From Acidobacteriota bacterium (lineage in GTDB: Bacteria; Acidobacteriota; Thermoanaerobaculia; UBA5066), in the NCBI GenBank assembly GCA_016789625.1, contig JAEUQS010000196.1, forward strand, positions 1-8,622: 8,622 nt of DNA. Reading direction: 5' to 3'. The position numbers and the translations under genes were made by a program. Shown piece by piece: positions 1 through 6,258 of the stretch (positions are counted from its first letter, which is position 1; each line of letters begins with the position of its first letter). Below the pieces are notes generated by a model. That model was not told the DNA's origin, did no database searches, and saw nothing but the letters and a program-made list of their open reading frames with translations.

Positions 1-75
1 GGCGAGAGCGTCGCGGAGGTGGTCGAGAGGATCCTTACGACTCTCTCGGGCATCGCCTCGCCGGGTCGCCCGTGA
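1..75 (+). CDS. C-terminal fragment of an unidentified protein (5' end outside the window)
   Basis: The first reading frame is open from base 1 to a TGA at 73-75 and encodes 24 residues, beginning GESVAEVVERIL and ending ASPGRP. The amphipathic helix is followed by a small, Pro/Gly-rich tail. Such a terminal helix is common at the C-terminus of small P-loop kinases (shikimate, adenylylsulfate or nucleotide kinases), but 24 residues are too few to assign a family, so no function is claimed. The gene would lie 42 bases upstream of the phosphoesterase in the same direction and is probably in the same transcription unit. The main doubt is whether this frame is coding at all, because stop-free stretches of this length are common in GC-rich DNA. 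Confidence 0.45.
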   Translation, partial: GESVAEVVERILTTLSGIASPGRP

Positions 76-104
76 TGAGGCTCGCCGCTCGGCGGCATCG
101 CACC

Positions 105-109
105 GGAGG
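105..109 (+). promoter_or_regulatory. Ribosome binding site deciding the TTG start of the phosphoesterase
   Basis: A GGAGG core lies 8 bases before the TTG at 118. This is optimal spacing and supports the TTG start. The reading MRYLLISDLH begins exactly where metallophosphoesterases of this family begin, with the first metal-binding Asp at residue 8. Confidence 0.75.
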
Positions 110-117
110 CTGAAGCG

Positions 118-876
118 TTGCGTTATCTGTTGATCTCCGACCTCCATGCAAACGACGAGGCGCTCTCGGCGGTCTTGAGCCGCGTCAAGCGCAAGAAGTT
201 CGACCGCGTCGTGTGCCTGGGCGATTTCGTCGGCTACGCCGCCGATCCGAACAAGGTCCTCGACCGCATCCGTACGATGCCGCGGACCGTGCTCTCGATC
301 CGCGGGAACCACGACAAGGTCGTCTCGGGGATCGATTCGGGTGAGATGTTCAATCCGCCGGCGCTCTTCGCCGCGCGGTGGACGTCGGAGCGTCTCTCGA
401 AGGAGAACTACGAGTTCCTGAGGCGGCTGCCGCAGGGGCCGCTCGTGATCGACGACCTCTTCTTCGTGTGCCACGGCTCGCCGCTCGACGAGGACGCCTA
501 CATCTTCTCGGACTTCGACGCGTCGCTGAACTTCGTCCACATGAACCGGCTCTCTTTCGACGTCGACCTCTGCTTCTTCGGGCACAGTCACATCCCCTCG
601 ATCTTCACTCTCGAGCCCGATGGCATCCGCGTCGAAGCGGTGCGGAGCGCCCGGGCGAAGCTGAAGCTCGAGCCCGGCCGCAAGTACCTCATCAATCCCG
701 GCTCCGTGGGGCAGCCTCGCGACCGGAACCCGAAGGCGAGCTACGCGATCTTCGACAGCGACGAGCACACGGTGTATTTCGACCGCGTCGCCTACGACGT
801 GGAAGCCGCGCGCAAGAAGATCCATCGCGCGGGCCTGCCTTCGATGCTGGGCGACCGGCTCATCGTCGGGCTGTGA
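118..876 (+). CDS. Calcineurin-like metallophosphoesterase (YfcE/MJ0936-type, Metallophos_2)
   Basis: This 252-residue protein is predicted to be a soluble cytoplasmic dinuclear-metal phosphoesterase. All five family blocks are present in order: D-L-H (Asp8, His10), the GDFVGY block (Gly35-Tyr40), GNHD (63-66), a lone His in CHGSP (His119) and GHSH (155-158). A late INPGSVGQPRD block (192-202) is typical of the YfcE-like subgroup. Every expected metal ligand is present, so the enzyme should be active. Members hydrolyse phosphodiesters or, in some cases, nucleotides, and the physiological substrate cannot be read from sequence. Length is slightly above the 160-250 usual for the group, with the extra residues at the C-terminus. 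Translation starts at TTG behind a good GGAGG. Its TGA stop overlaps the GTG start of the next gene by 4 bases, which implies coupled translation. Confidence 0.9.
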   Translation: MRYLLISDLHANDEALSAVLSRVKRKKFDRVVCLGDFVGYAADPNKVLDRIRTMPRTVLSIRGNHDKVVSGIDSGEMFNPPALFAARWTSERLSKENYEFLRRLPQGPLVIDDLFFVCHGSPLDEDAYIFSDFDASLNFVHMNRLSFDVDLCFFGHSHIPSIFTLEPDGIRVEAVRSARAKLKLEPGRKYLINPGSVGQPRDRNPKASYAIFDSDEHTVYFDRVAYDVEAARKKIHRAGLPSMLGDRLIVGL

Positions 877-2924
877 CGCGGGACGCCCGCGCGCGGCCGC
901 TGGCTGCCGCCGTTGCCGTTGCCGCGGCTCTCGCCGGGGCCTGCGTCGTCTCGTTCCCGGGTGCCGAGGATCCGAAGGGGACCTACGAGGAGCGGATCGA
1001 GGACTTCGCGCGGATTCTGGCCATGGAGGACGCGCGCCTCTACGACGCCGGCTTCGCGAGCCGCGCGACGCGCTCGCCCGACCCCTGGATGCGCGCGAAG
1101 ATGGCGCTGGCTCTCGGCCGCCTGAAGGATCCCGAAGCGAACATCTATTTCCCCGTGCTCCTGAAGGACGACGATCCCGCGGTGCGGCGGGCCGCGGCGT
1201 TCGGAGCCGGAGTGTCCGGAGACGCGCGCCTCGTGCGCCTCCTCGTCCCGGTGATGTCCGACCTCGACCCGAAGACGGCCGATGCTGCAGCCGAGGCGCT
1301 CGGAAAGCTCGGAGGAGACGAAGCGACACGCGCTCTCCTCGGGATCGCCGGCTCCTCGGCCGAGGCGCCGCCGCGCGCGGCCGCGGCGCGGGCGCTCTGG
1401 CGCGGCTCGGCCCTGACCCCATCGCTCGTCGTTCCCGTCCTCGGGCCCCTCGCCGGTCGCGAGGCCGCGGCCAGCAGCGGACGCTCCCTTCGCCGCGAGG
1501 CGGTCTTCGCGCTGGCCCGCAAGCCGGTGCCCGAGGCCGCTCCGTTTCTTCGAGCGGCCCTTTCCTCGGCCGACGCGCGGCTCGTGGCGACCGCCGTCCG
1601 CGGACTCGGCGTGCTCGGGGCCACGGACGCGGCATCCGAGATTTCGGGTCTCGCGATGGGACCCGATTCCTCGGTCGTCATCCAGTCGCTCCTGTCCCTC
1701 GAGAGGATCGCCGCCAAAGGCGAGCTTCCGTCCTCGGCGCGCACCGCCGCGCTGGCCCGTGCCACCGACGGACGCCCCGGTGTTCGCGTTTCGGCTCTCC
1801 GCCTGCTGGGGCGATTCCCGAACGACGAAGAGGTCCGGTTCACGCTCGAAGGCGCGATCCGCGAGCAGGGCTGGGCCTCGCAGGCCGCCCTCGTGAGTCT
1901 CGTGCGGTCGAATCCCGCGAAGGGCCTCGAGCGCTGCCTCGAGAAGGTGCGCGGTGAGTCCCTGGACCTGAAGCTGGGAGCCGCGGAGGCTCTCCCGCTC
2001 GTTCCCGAGCCGGGTCGCACGCAGCTCGCACGGGTGCTGCTCGCGGATCCTCTTCCGCGGGTCCGTGCGGCCGCTCTGGCGGCGGGTGATTCCCTTTCGA
2101 ACGAGCTGCTCGCCGTGGGTCTCGCGGACCGCGACGCCGCGGTGCGCGCGGCCGCGGTCGAGGCCGGGGCGGCCTCGAGGTCGAAGGCCGAGAGCGGTCC
2201 GTTTTCGAAGGCCTGGGACACCGCGTTCGAAGCGCTGCTCCGCGAGACCGAGGCTGACTACACCGTGACCGCTCTCGAGGCCGCGGCCTCTCTCGGAACG
2301 AAGGGCCGGGATCTCGTTGCGCGCTACACGGACGCTCCCGACGCGGTCGTGCGGGAGCGGGCGCGCAAGCTCCTCGTCGAGAAGTACGCGGTTCCGGCCG
2401 CTTCATTCAAGAGGATTCCGGTGAAGTCGATCTTCGGCCCGCGCGACTATGCCCAGATGGCGCGCGACGCGAACGAATCGACGTTCGCCGCGGAGCTCGT
2501 GACGGCCAAGGGCGCGGTGCTGATCGACCTCCTCTACGAAGACGCGCCCATGACGGTGGAGAACTTCCGGCGGCTCGCGGCCAAGGGCCTCTTCGACGGA
2601 ATCACCATCCATCGGGTCGTCCCCGACTTCGTCGTGCAGGCCGGCGACCCGAGGGGCGACGGAACCGGTGGGCCGGGCTATGCGATCCGCGACGAGATCA
2701 ACCCGAACTCCTACGAACGCGGGACCGTGGGCATGGCGCTCTCGGGGCCGGACACCGGCGGCTCGCAGTGGTTCATCACGCTCGCGCCACAGCCCCATCT
2801 GGACGGCAATTACACGGTCTTCGGCCGCGTCTCGGCCTACATCGAAAGGGCCGACGTCATCGAGCAGAACGACCGGCTCGAGAACGTTTCCGTGGAGGTC
2901 TCCCCGCGCGGGAAGCGCCCGTGA
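873..2924 (+). CDS. HEAT-repeat lipoprotein with C-terminal cyclophilin-type peptidyl-prolyl cis-trans isomerase
   Basis: This predicted envelope protein has 683 residues. Start: the open frame extends upstream inside the phosphoesterase gene, but GTG at 873 overlaps that gene's stop (GTGA) and directly gives a signal peptide. Its n-region carries Arg3, Arg6 and Arg8, its hydrophobic core spans about 10-20, and it ends at a lipobox-like AGAC with Cys24, so lipidation is likely. Residues about 40-505 are Ala/Leu-rich helical pairs with HEAT-like DPAVRRAAA and RVRAAAL turns, a protein-binding solenoid. Residues about 538-675 form a cyclophilin domain. The positions equivalent to human cyclophilin A Arg55, Phe60, Gln63 and Phe113 are Arg581, Phe586, Gln589 and Phe634, so it should catalyse prolyl isomerisation. 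The Trp121 equivalent is His642, which suggests weak cyclosporin binding. It probably acts as a periplasmic folding factor that captures clients through the HEAT part. The following gene overlaps its stop by GTGA. Confidence 0.9.
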   Translation: MTRDARARPLAAAVAVAAALAGACVVSFPGAEDPKGTYEERIEDFARILAMEDARLYDAGFASRATRSPDPWMRAKMALALGRLKDPEANIYFPVLLKDDDPAVRRAAAFGAGVSGDARLVRLLVPVMSDLDPKTADAAAEALGKLGGDEATRALLGIAGSSAEAPPRAAAARALWRGSALTPSLVVPVLGPLAGREAAASSGRSLRREAVFALARKPVPEAAPFLRAALSSADARLVATAVRGLGVLGATDAASEISGLAMGPDSSVVIQSLLSLERIAAKGELPSSARTAALARATDGRPGVRVSALRLLGRFPNDEEVRFTLEGAIREQGWASQAALVSLVRSNPAKGLERCLEKVRGESLDLKLGAAEALPLVPEPGRTQLARVLLADPLPRVRAAALAAGDSLSNELLAVGLADRDAAVRAAAVEAGAASRSKAESGPFSKAWDTAFEALLRETEADYTVTALEAAASLGTKGRDLVARYTDAPDAVVRERARKLLVEKYAVPAASFKRIPVKSIFGPRDYAQMARDANESTFAAELVTAKGAVLIDLLYEDAPMTVENFRRLAAKGLFDGITIHRVVPDFVVQAGDPRGDGTGGPGYAIRDEINPNSYERGTVGMALSGPDTGGSQWFITLAPQPHLDGNYTVFGRVSAYIERADVIEQNDRLENVSVEVSPRGKRP

Positions 2925-3838
2925 GGATCGCCATCACGCGGGCTCTCCCGGAGCCGTCCTCCACGGAGATCCTGATCGGTCACGAGGTCGTTCCGCTCGA
3001 AGACCTCCCGCAGGGTCAGCGGGAGGCGGAGCTCGCGAGCGCCGACGCCCTCCTCGCGACACCGGTGGAGCGCATCGACGAGGCTCTCCTGGCCGGCGCG
3101 CCGCGCCTGCGCATCGTGGCGAACTGTGCGGTGGGCTACGACAACATCGATCTCGCCGCCTGCCGGAGGCGCGGCATCGTGGCCACGAACACTCCAGGCG
3201 TGCTCACCGAGACGACCGCCGATCTCGCGATGCTCCTCATTCTGGCCGTGCTGCGCCGGCTCCGCGAGGGCGAGGCTCTCGCGCGCTCGGGCAGCTGGGT
3301 GGGGATCCGCCCCACGCAGCTCCTGGGGACCGACCTGCGAGGAAAGACGCTCGGAATCTACGGTCTCGGGCGGATCGGCGAGGCCCTCGCGAGAAGGGCC
3401 CGGGCCTTCGGAATGGAGATCCTCGCGGTGAGACGCTCCGACGGGCCGGGCTCCTTCCAGGCGCTGCTCGAAAGGTCCGACGTGATCTCCGTCCATGCCC
3501 CGCTGACGCAGGAAACGCGGGGCCGGTTCGGCAGGGACGAGCTCTTCGCGATGAGGAAAGGCGCGTTCCTCGTCAACACCGCGAGGGGACCTCTCGTCTC
3601 GGAAGAGGCGCTCGTCGAGGCCCTGGAGGCCGGACACCTCGGCGGAGCCGGGCTGGATGTCTACGAGGACGAGCCGCGCATTCATCCGGGCCTCGTGGGC
3701 CGCGACGACGTCGTGCTGCTCCCGCACCTCGGGTCGGCAACGCGCGAAACCCGGCTCGCGATGGCGCGGCGGGCCTGCGAGGAGATCGCGCGGTTCTTTC
3801 GCGGCGAGCCGGCGCTCTCCCGCGTCGACGGCGGCTAG
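2921..3838 (+). CDS. D-2-hydroxyacid dehydrogenase, glyoxylate/hydroxypyruvate reductase-like
   Basis: This 305-residue cytoplasmic oxidoreductase interconverts a 2-oxoacid and the D-2-hydroxyacid. The N-terminal catalytic half carries NCAVGYDNID (68-77) and TNTPGVLTETTADL (89-102), both very close to glyoxylate reductases. The Rossmann motif GLGRIG lies at 148-153. The catalytic triad is Arg222 (in NTARG), Glu251 and His269 (in PHLGSAT), with the same 29- and 18-residue spacings as characterised glyoxylate reductases. Arg171-Arg172-Ser173, where NAD enzymes carry Asp, suggests NADPH. The segment after this strand is about 10 residues shorter than usual, which explains the length below the usual 320-335. 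GTG at 2921 was chosen because it overlaps the lipoprotein stop by 4 bases and starts at the canonical first strand (RIAITRALP); the frame extends further upstream without support. Substrate (glyoxylate, hydroxypyruvate or another 2-oxoacid) is not settled. Confidence 0.9.
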   Translation: MRIAITRALPEPSSTEILIGHEVVPLEDLPQGQREAELASADALLATPVERIDEALLAGAPRLRIVANCAVGYDNIDLAACRRRGIVATNTPGVLTETTADLAMLLILAVLRRLREGEALARSGSWVGIRPTQLLGTDLRGKTLGIYGLGRIGEALARRARAFGMEILAVRRSDGPGSFQALLERSDVISVHAPLTQETRGRFGRDELFAMRKGAFLVNTARGPLVSEEALVEALEAGHLGGAGLDVYEDEPRIHPGLVGRDDVVLLPHLGSATRETRLAMARRACEEIARFFRGEPALSRVDGG

Positions 3839-3847
3839 CCGGCGCTC
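3807..3847. repeat. 11-bp direct repeat across the convergent stop codons
   Basis: AGCCGGCGCTC occurs at 3807-3817 and again at 3837-3847, exactly 30 bases apart, on either side of the shared CTAG stop. Each copy contains the palindrome GCCGGC, so the copies could also pair with each other as a 6-bp GC stem with a 24-base loop. No T-run follows on either strand, so it is not a standard intrinsic terminator. Both copies lie in coding sequence, one in each gene, and chance in GC-rich DNA is possible. Confidence 0.5.
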
Positions 3848-5511
3848 AGGTCGCTCTTCTCGAGCGAGCGGGCGGCCAGAACGAGAGGCAGAACGGCGGC
3901 GAGGCCGGATGCCGCGAGCCACAGAGCGAGCATCGGTATCGCCTCGAGCCGCGGCGCGCCGAGCGCCGACGACAGAAGGCCGCGGAGCTCCTCCGATGCG
4001 ACGACGGTGGCCGTGAGCGCGAGGAACGTCGAGAGCCCGAGGGCGAGGATGCCGCCCGGCCCGAGCGCCACGCTGACGGCGCTGGCCGCGTCGTAGCGGG
4101 GAAAGAGGCCGCCGAGCCCGAGCTGGAGGGCCGGAATCGCGAGGGCGCCCGCGAGCGTGAGAACGACGCAGAGGAGAACGCTCGCCCGGGGCGGGGCGAG
4201 CCGCGCGAGGCTGATCGCCATGAGCGCACCCGACAGCACCAGCGAGGGGACCGCGCGGATCACGTAGCGGGCGAGCAGGTGCCGGCGCGGCGAGAGCGGC
4301 AGCGTTCGCAGCACGAGCGCGGCGCGGCCGTCCGAGGAGACGCTCGGGTACGCGAAGCGGAGCGCGAGCGCCGAGACGAGAAAGAGGGAGAGGCCGCACT
4401 GGAGAGCGGACACGAGGTCTCGCGCCGCGGCGTCGGCCGCCGGCATCAGCCAGAGATTGAGGAGATCGAGAACGAAGACGGCGAGGAGGGTCCCGGTCTG
4501 CGCGGGAGTCGAGGCCTCCCGGAGCAAGGAGCTGGCTTCGGCCCGCAGGAGTGCGGTGGAGAGGGACCCCGACGGTCCGCCTCGCGCGTGGCCCTGGCCG
4601 CGGTCCATCTCGCGGGTCTCCTGCCAGAGCGTGAAGTGCTTTCGTGCGAGGAGAAAGGCCACGAGCGTCAGTGCGAGGACCCCGGCGAGCGCGAGGGCGG
4701 CGGCGGGCACGAGCGCGTACGGGTCTCCGAGGAGCGCGCGAGCGGAGGCATGTCCCGCCCAGGCCGCCGGGTTCGCTCCGGGAGAGGGGAGCTCGACGCG
4801 GGAGAGACGCTCCACCGTCTCCAGCGCTTCGATGGGGTTGAGCATGCGCTCGGGACGTGCCGATCGGAACCCGAAGAGCGCCGCGAAGAGGCCCGCCGCC
4901 GAGAGGGCCGCGGCGAGGACCCGCGCGCGCCGCGGTGAGATCCAGGCGACGAGAAGGAGCGCTCCGGCCGTTCCCAGGGATCCAGCGAGCGCGAGCACGC
5001 CGAAGAGCGACGAGAGGAGCACCGTGAGGCTCAGGAGCGGCCTCGGCGCCGCCGCGGCCGCGACGGCCAGGACGGGGAGCGCGATCAGCAGCGCGGGTGC
5101 CGCGCTGGCTCCCACGGTGGTGAGGAGCTGTTTGGCGAGGACGCGACCCCGGGGCACGGGAAGCGAGAAGAGCGCGGGCAGCTCGTCCGAAAGAAACAGG
5201 CTCGAGACGGCGGTCGTGAGGGATCCGAGCACGAGCAGGAAACCCATCGCGGTGAACGTTCCGCGCAGCAGGGGCTCGAGGAGAGCCTCGCCCCGCACCT
5301 CGGGAAGCTGGGTGAGCGCCCGCATGGCGAGTCGCCGCGTGCCCTCGACGGCCACGGCCTCGAAGAGCGCGAAGGCGACGAGGGATACGAGCCCGATCCA
5401 GATCCCGATCGATTCCCTGCGTCTCGAGAAGACGATGCGCCCCACGGCGTGGGCGCCGTTCGCGAGATACACCGAGACGGCAGTCCTGCCGGACCGCCGA
5501 GAACCGTTCAC
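3835..5511 (-). CDS. ABC-2-type transporter permease, about 12 transmembrane helices
   Basis: This 558-residue integral membrane protein should form the channel for the ATPase encoded just upstream. Hydrophobic segments are visible at roughly 35-55, 85-107, 130-154, 160-190, 196-214, 266-290, 342-358, 368-387, 416-436, 443-466, 480-505 and 524-548, with a charged cytoplasmic-looking stretch at 291-335. The LSDELPALFSLPVPRGRVLAKQ-type block at 107-128 is echoed around 391-415 (SSDGRAALVLRTLPLSPRR), which suggests two fused six-helix halves. The size and this motif resemble the ABC_tran_2 (YthQ-like) permeases; the substrate is unknown. The GTG start at 5511 overlaps the ATPase stop by 4 bases. 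The TAG stop shares CTAG with the convergent dehydrogenase. The first 30 residues are polar and Arg-rich, so a start slightly further in remains possible. Confidence 0.85.
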   Translation of the reverse strand: MNGSRRSGRTAVSVYLANGAHAVGRIVFSRRRESIGIWIGLVSLVAFALFEAVAVEGTRRLAMRALTQLPEVRGEALLEPLLRGTFTAMGFLLVLGSLTTAVSSLFLSDELPALFSLPVPRGRVLAKQLLTTVGASAAPALLIALPVLAVAAAAAPRPLLSLTVLLSSLFGVLALAGSLGTAGALLLVAWISPRRARVLAAALSAAGLFAALFGFRSARPERMLNPIEALETVERLSRVELPSPGANPAAWAGHASARALLGDPYALVPAAALALAGVLALTLVAFLLARKHFTLWQETREMDRGQGHARGGPSGSLSTALLRAEASSLLREASTPAQTGTLLAVFVLDLLNLWLMPAADAAARDLVSALQCGLSLFLVSALALRFAYPSVSSDGRAALVLRTLPLSPRRHLLARYVIRAVPSLVLSGALMAISLARLAPPRASVLLCVVLTLAGALAIPALQLGLGGLFPRYDAASAVSVALGPGGILALGLSTFLALTATVVASEELRGLLSSALGAPRLEAIPMLALWLAASGLAAVLPLVLAARSLEKSDLSAG

Positions 5512-6236
5512 GTTTCGTCCGCGAGACGGAAGAAGATCTCGGAAAGGGATCCCCGAAATCCCTCAGGGGTCGTGAGGGAAGCGGGTGCCCCCAGCGCGCG
5601 CAAGCGGCCCTTGATGACGAGAGCCGCCAGGGTGCCCACCTCCTCGGCCAGCGAGAGCTGATGCGTCGTGAAAAGCACCGTACCGCCCTGCCGGGTGTGC
5701 TCCTCGAGGCGTGATACGAGACGCCGCTGTGCGAGAGGGTCGAGCCCCACTATGGGCTCGTCGAGGACGATGAGATCGGGCGCGTGGAGGAAGGCCGTCG
5801 CGAGGGCGACGCGCTGCCGCGTGCCGTGCGAGAGCGTCTCGTTCCTCACGTCGGCGTTCGCGGTGAGGTCCTGGCGCGAAAGCTCCCGATCGATCTCCTC
5901 CTCGAGACCCTGGCCCTTCATTCCGAAGACGGCCCCGACGAACCGCAGCGCCTCCCGCGGGGTCCACTTGGGCCAGAGAAAGGGACGGTCGGGCACGAAG
6001 CCGAGACGGGCCTTGGCCGAAAGGGGCTCGCGCTCCATGTCGAAGCCTTCCACGAACACGCGTCCCGAGGTCGGGGTGAGGAGGCCCGTAAGGAGGCCCA
6101 GCGCCGTCGTCTTTCCGGCGCCATTCGGCCCCACGAGTGCGAAGAGGGAGCCCCGGGGGATCTCGAGGGTCAGTCCGTGGAGCGCGGTGAAGCGGCCATA
6201 CCGCTTCACCGCGCCCTCGAATCGAACCGACGTCAG
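5508..6236 (-). CDS. ABC transporter ATP-binding protein, probable CTG start
   Basis: This nucleotide-binding subunit pairs with the permease that follows. Counting from CTG at 6236 it has 242 residues: A-loop Tyr13, Walker A GPNGAGKT (36-43), signature LSHGTRQR (135-142, a variant of LSGGQ), Walker B LIVLDEP ending near Glu160, D-loop GLDP, and switch His192 in TTH. The Q-loop position reads FVPDRPF, with Asp in place of Gln, a pattern I associate with this exporter subgroup. Start: the first GTG (6209) would remove VRFEGA, the usual first beta strand. In-frame codons back to the TGA at 6251-6249 contain no ATG, GTG or TTG, but CTG at 6236 sits 7 bases after AAGGGG. I therefore prefer CTG; the GTG start would give 233 residues. 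The gene begins 22 bases after glutamate dehydrogenase, so an operon is likely. Substrate and direction are unknown, but export is usual for this type. Confidence 0.9.
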   Translation of the reverse strand: MTSVRFEGAVKRYGRFTALHGLTLEIPRGSLFALVGPNGAGKTTALGLLTGLLTPTSGRVFVEGFDMEREPLSAKARLGFVPDRPFLWPKWTPREALRFVGAVFGMKGQGLEEEIDRELSRQDLTANADVRNETLSHGTRQRVALATAFLHAPDLIVLDEPIVGLDPLAQRRLVSRLEEHTRQGGTVLFTTHQLSLAEEVGTLAALVIKGRLRALGAPASLTTPEGFRGSLSEIFFRLADET

Positions 6237-6243
6237 CGGGACG

Positions 6244-6249
6244 CCCCTT
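6244..6249 (-). promoter_or_regulatory. Candidate ribosome binding site for the CTG start of the ABC ATPase
   Basis: The minus strand reads AAGGGG here, 7 bases before CTG at 6236 and just after the glutamate dehydrogenase stop. The competing GTG at 6209 has GAGGG only 4 bases upstream, which is tighter than ideal and would leave the protein without its first strand. Confidence 0.5.
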
Positions 6250-6258
6250 CAGGAACGA

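Noticed and set aside
83..94. CGCCG-CT-CGGCG inverted repeat before the phosphoesterase
   Set aside because: A 2-base loop is too tight, and such short GC palindromes are expected by chance at this base composition.
75..113. 12-codon ORF beginning at the ATG that overlaps the stop at 73-75
   Set aside because: Too short to support as a gene; its stop lies between the GGAGG and the TTG start of the phosphoesterase, so it is most likely incidental leader sequence.
378..873. Upstream extension of the HEAT-cyclophilin frame inside the phosphoesterase gene
   Set aside because: It overlaps a gene with all catalytic motifs, is Arg/Pro/Ala-rich without domain features, and the GTG at 873 directly yields a signal peptide and a 4-base overlap.
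2159..2177. CGAGGCC/GGCCTCG inverted repeat within the HEAT region
   Set aside because: It lies in coding sequence of repetitive Ala/Gly/Glu codons and is explained by codon use.
1145..2221. 358-codon minus-strand open frame opposite the HEAT region
   Set aside because: Ser/Arg/Ala-rich shadow with no domain signature; the plus strand encodes repeated helical pairs in frame with the cyclophilin domain.
2837..4399. 520-codon minus-strand open frame opposite the dehydrogenase
   Set aside because: No recognisable motif, composition dominated by Arg, Ala and Pro, and it conflicts with the well-supported dehydrogenase and permease.
2668..4938. 756-codon plus-strand open frame across two genes
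   Set aside because: It is Arg-rich, low-complexity translation crossing the dehydrogenase and the permease on opposite strands; typical GC-rich shadow.
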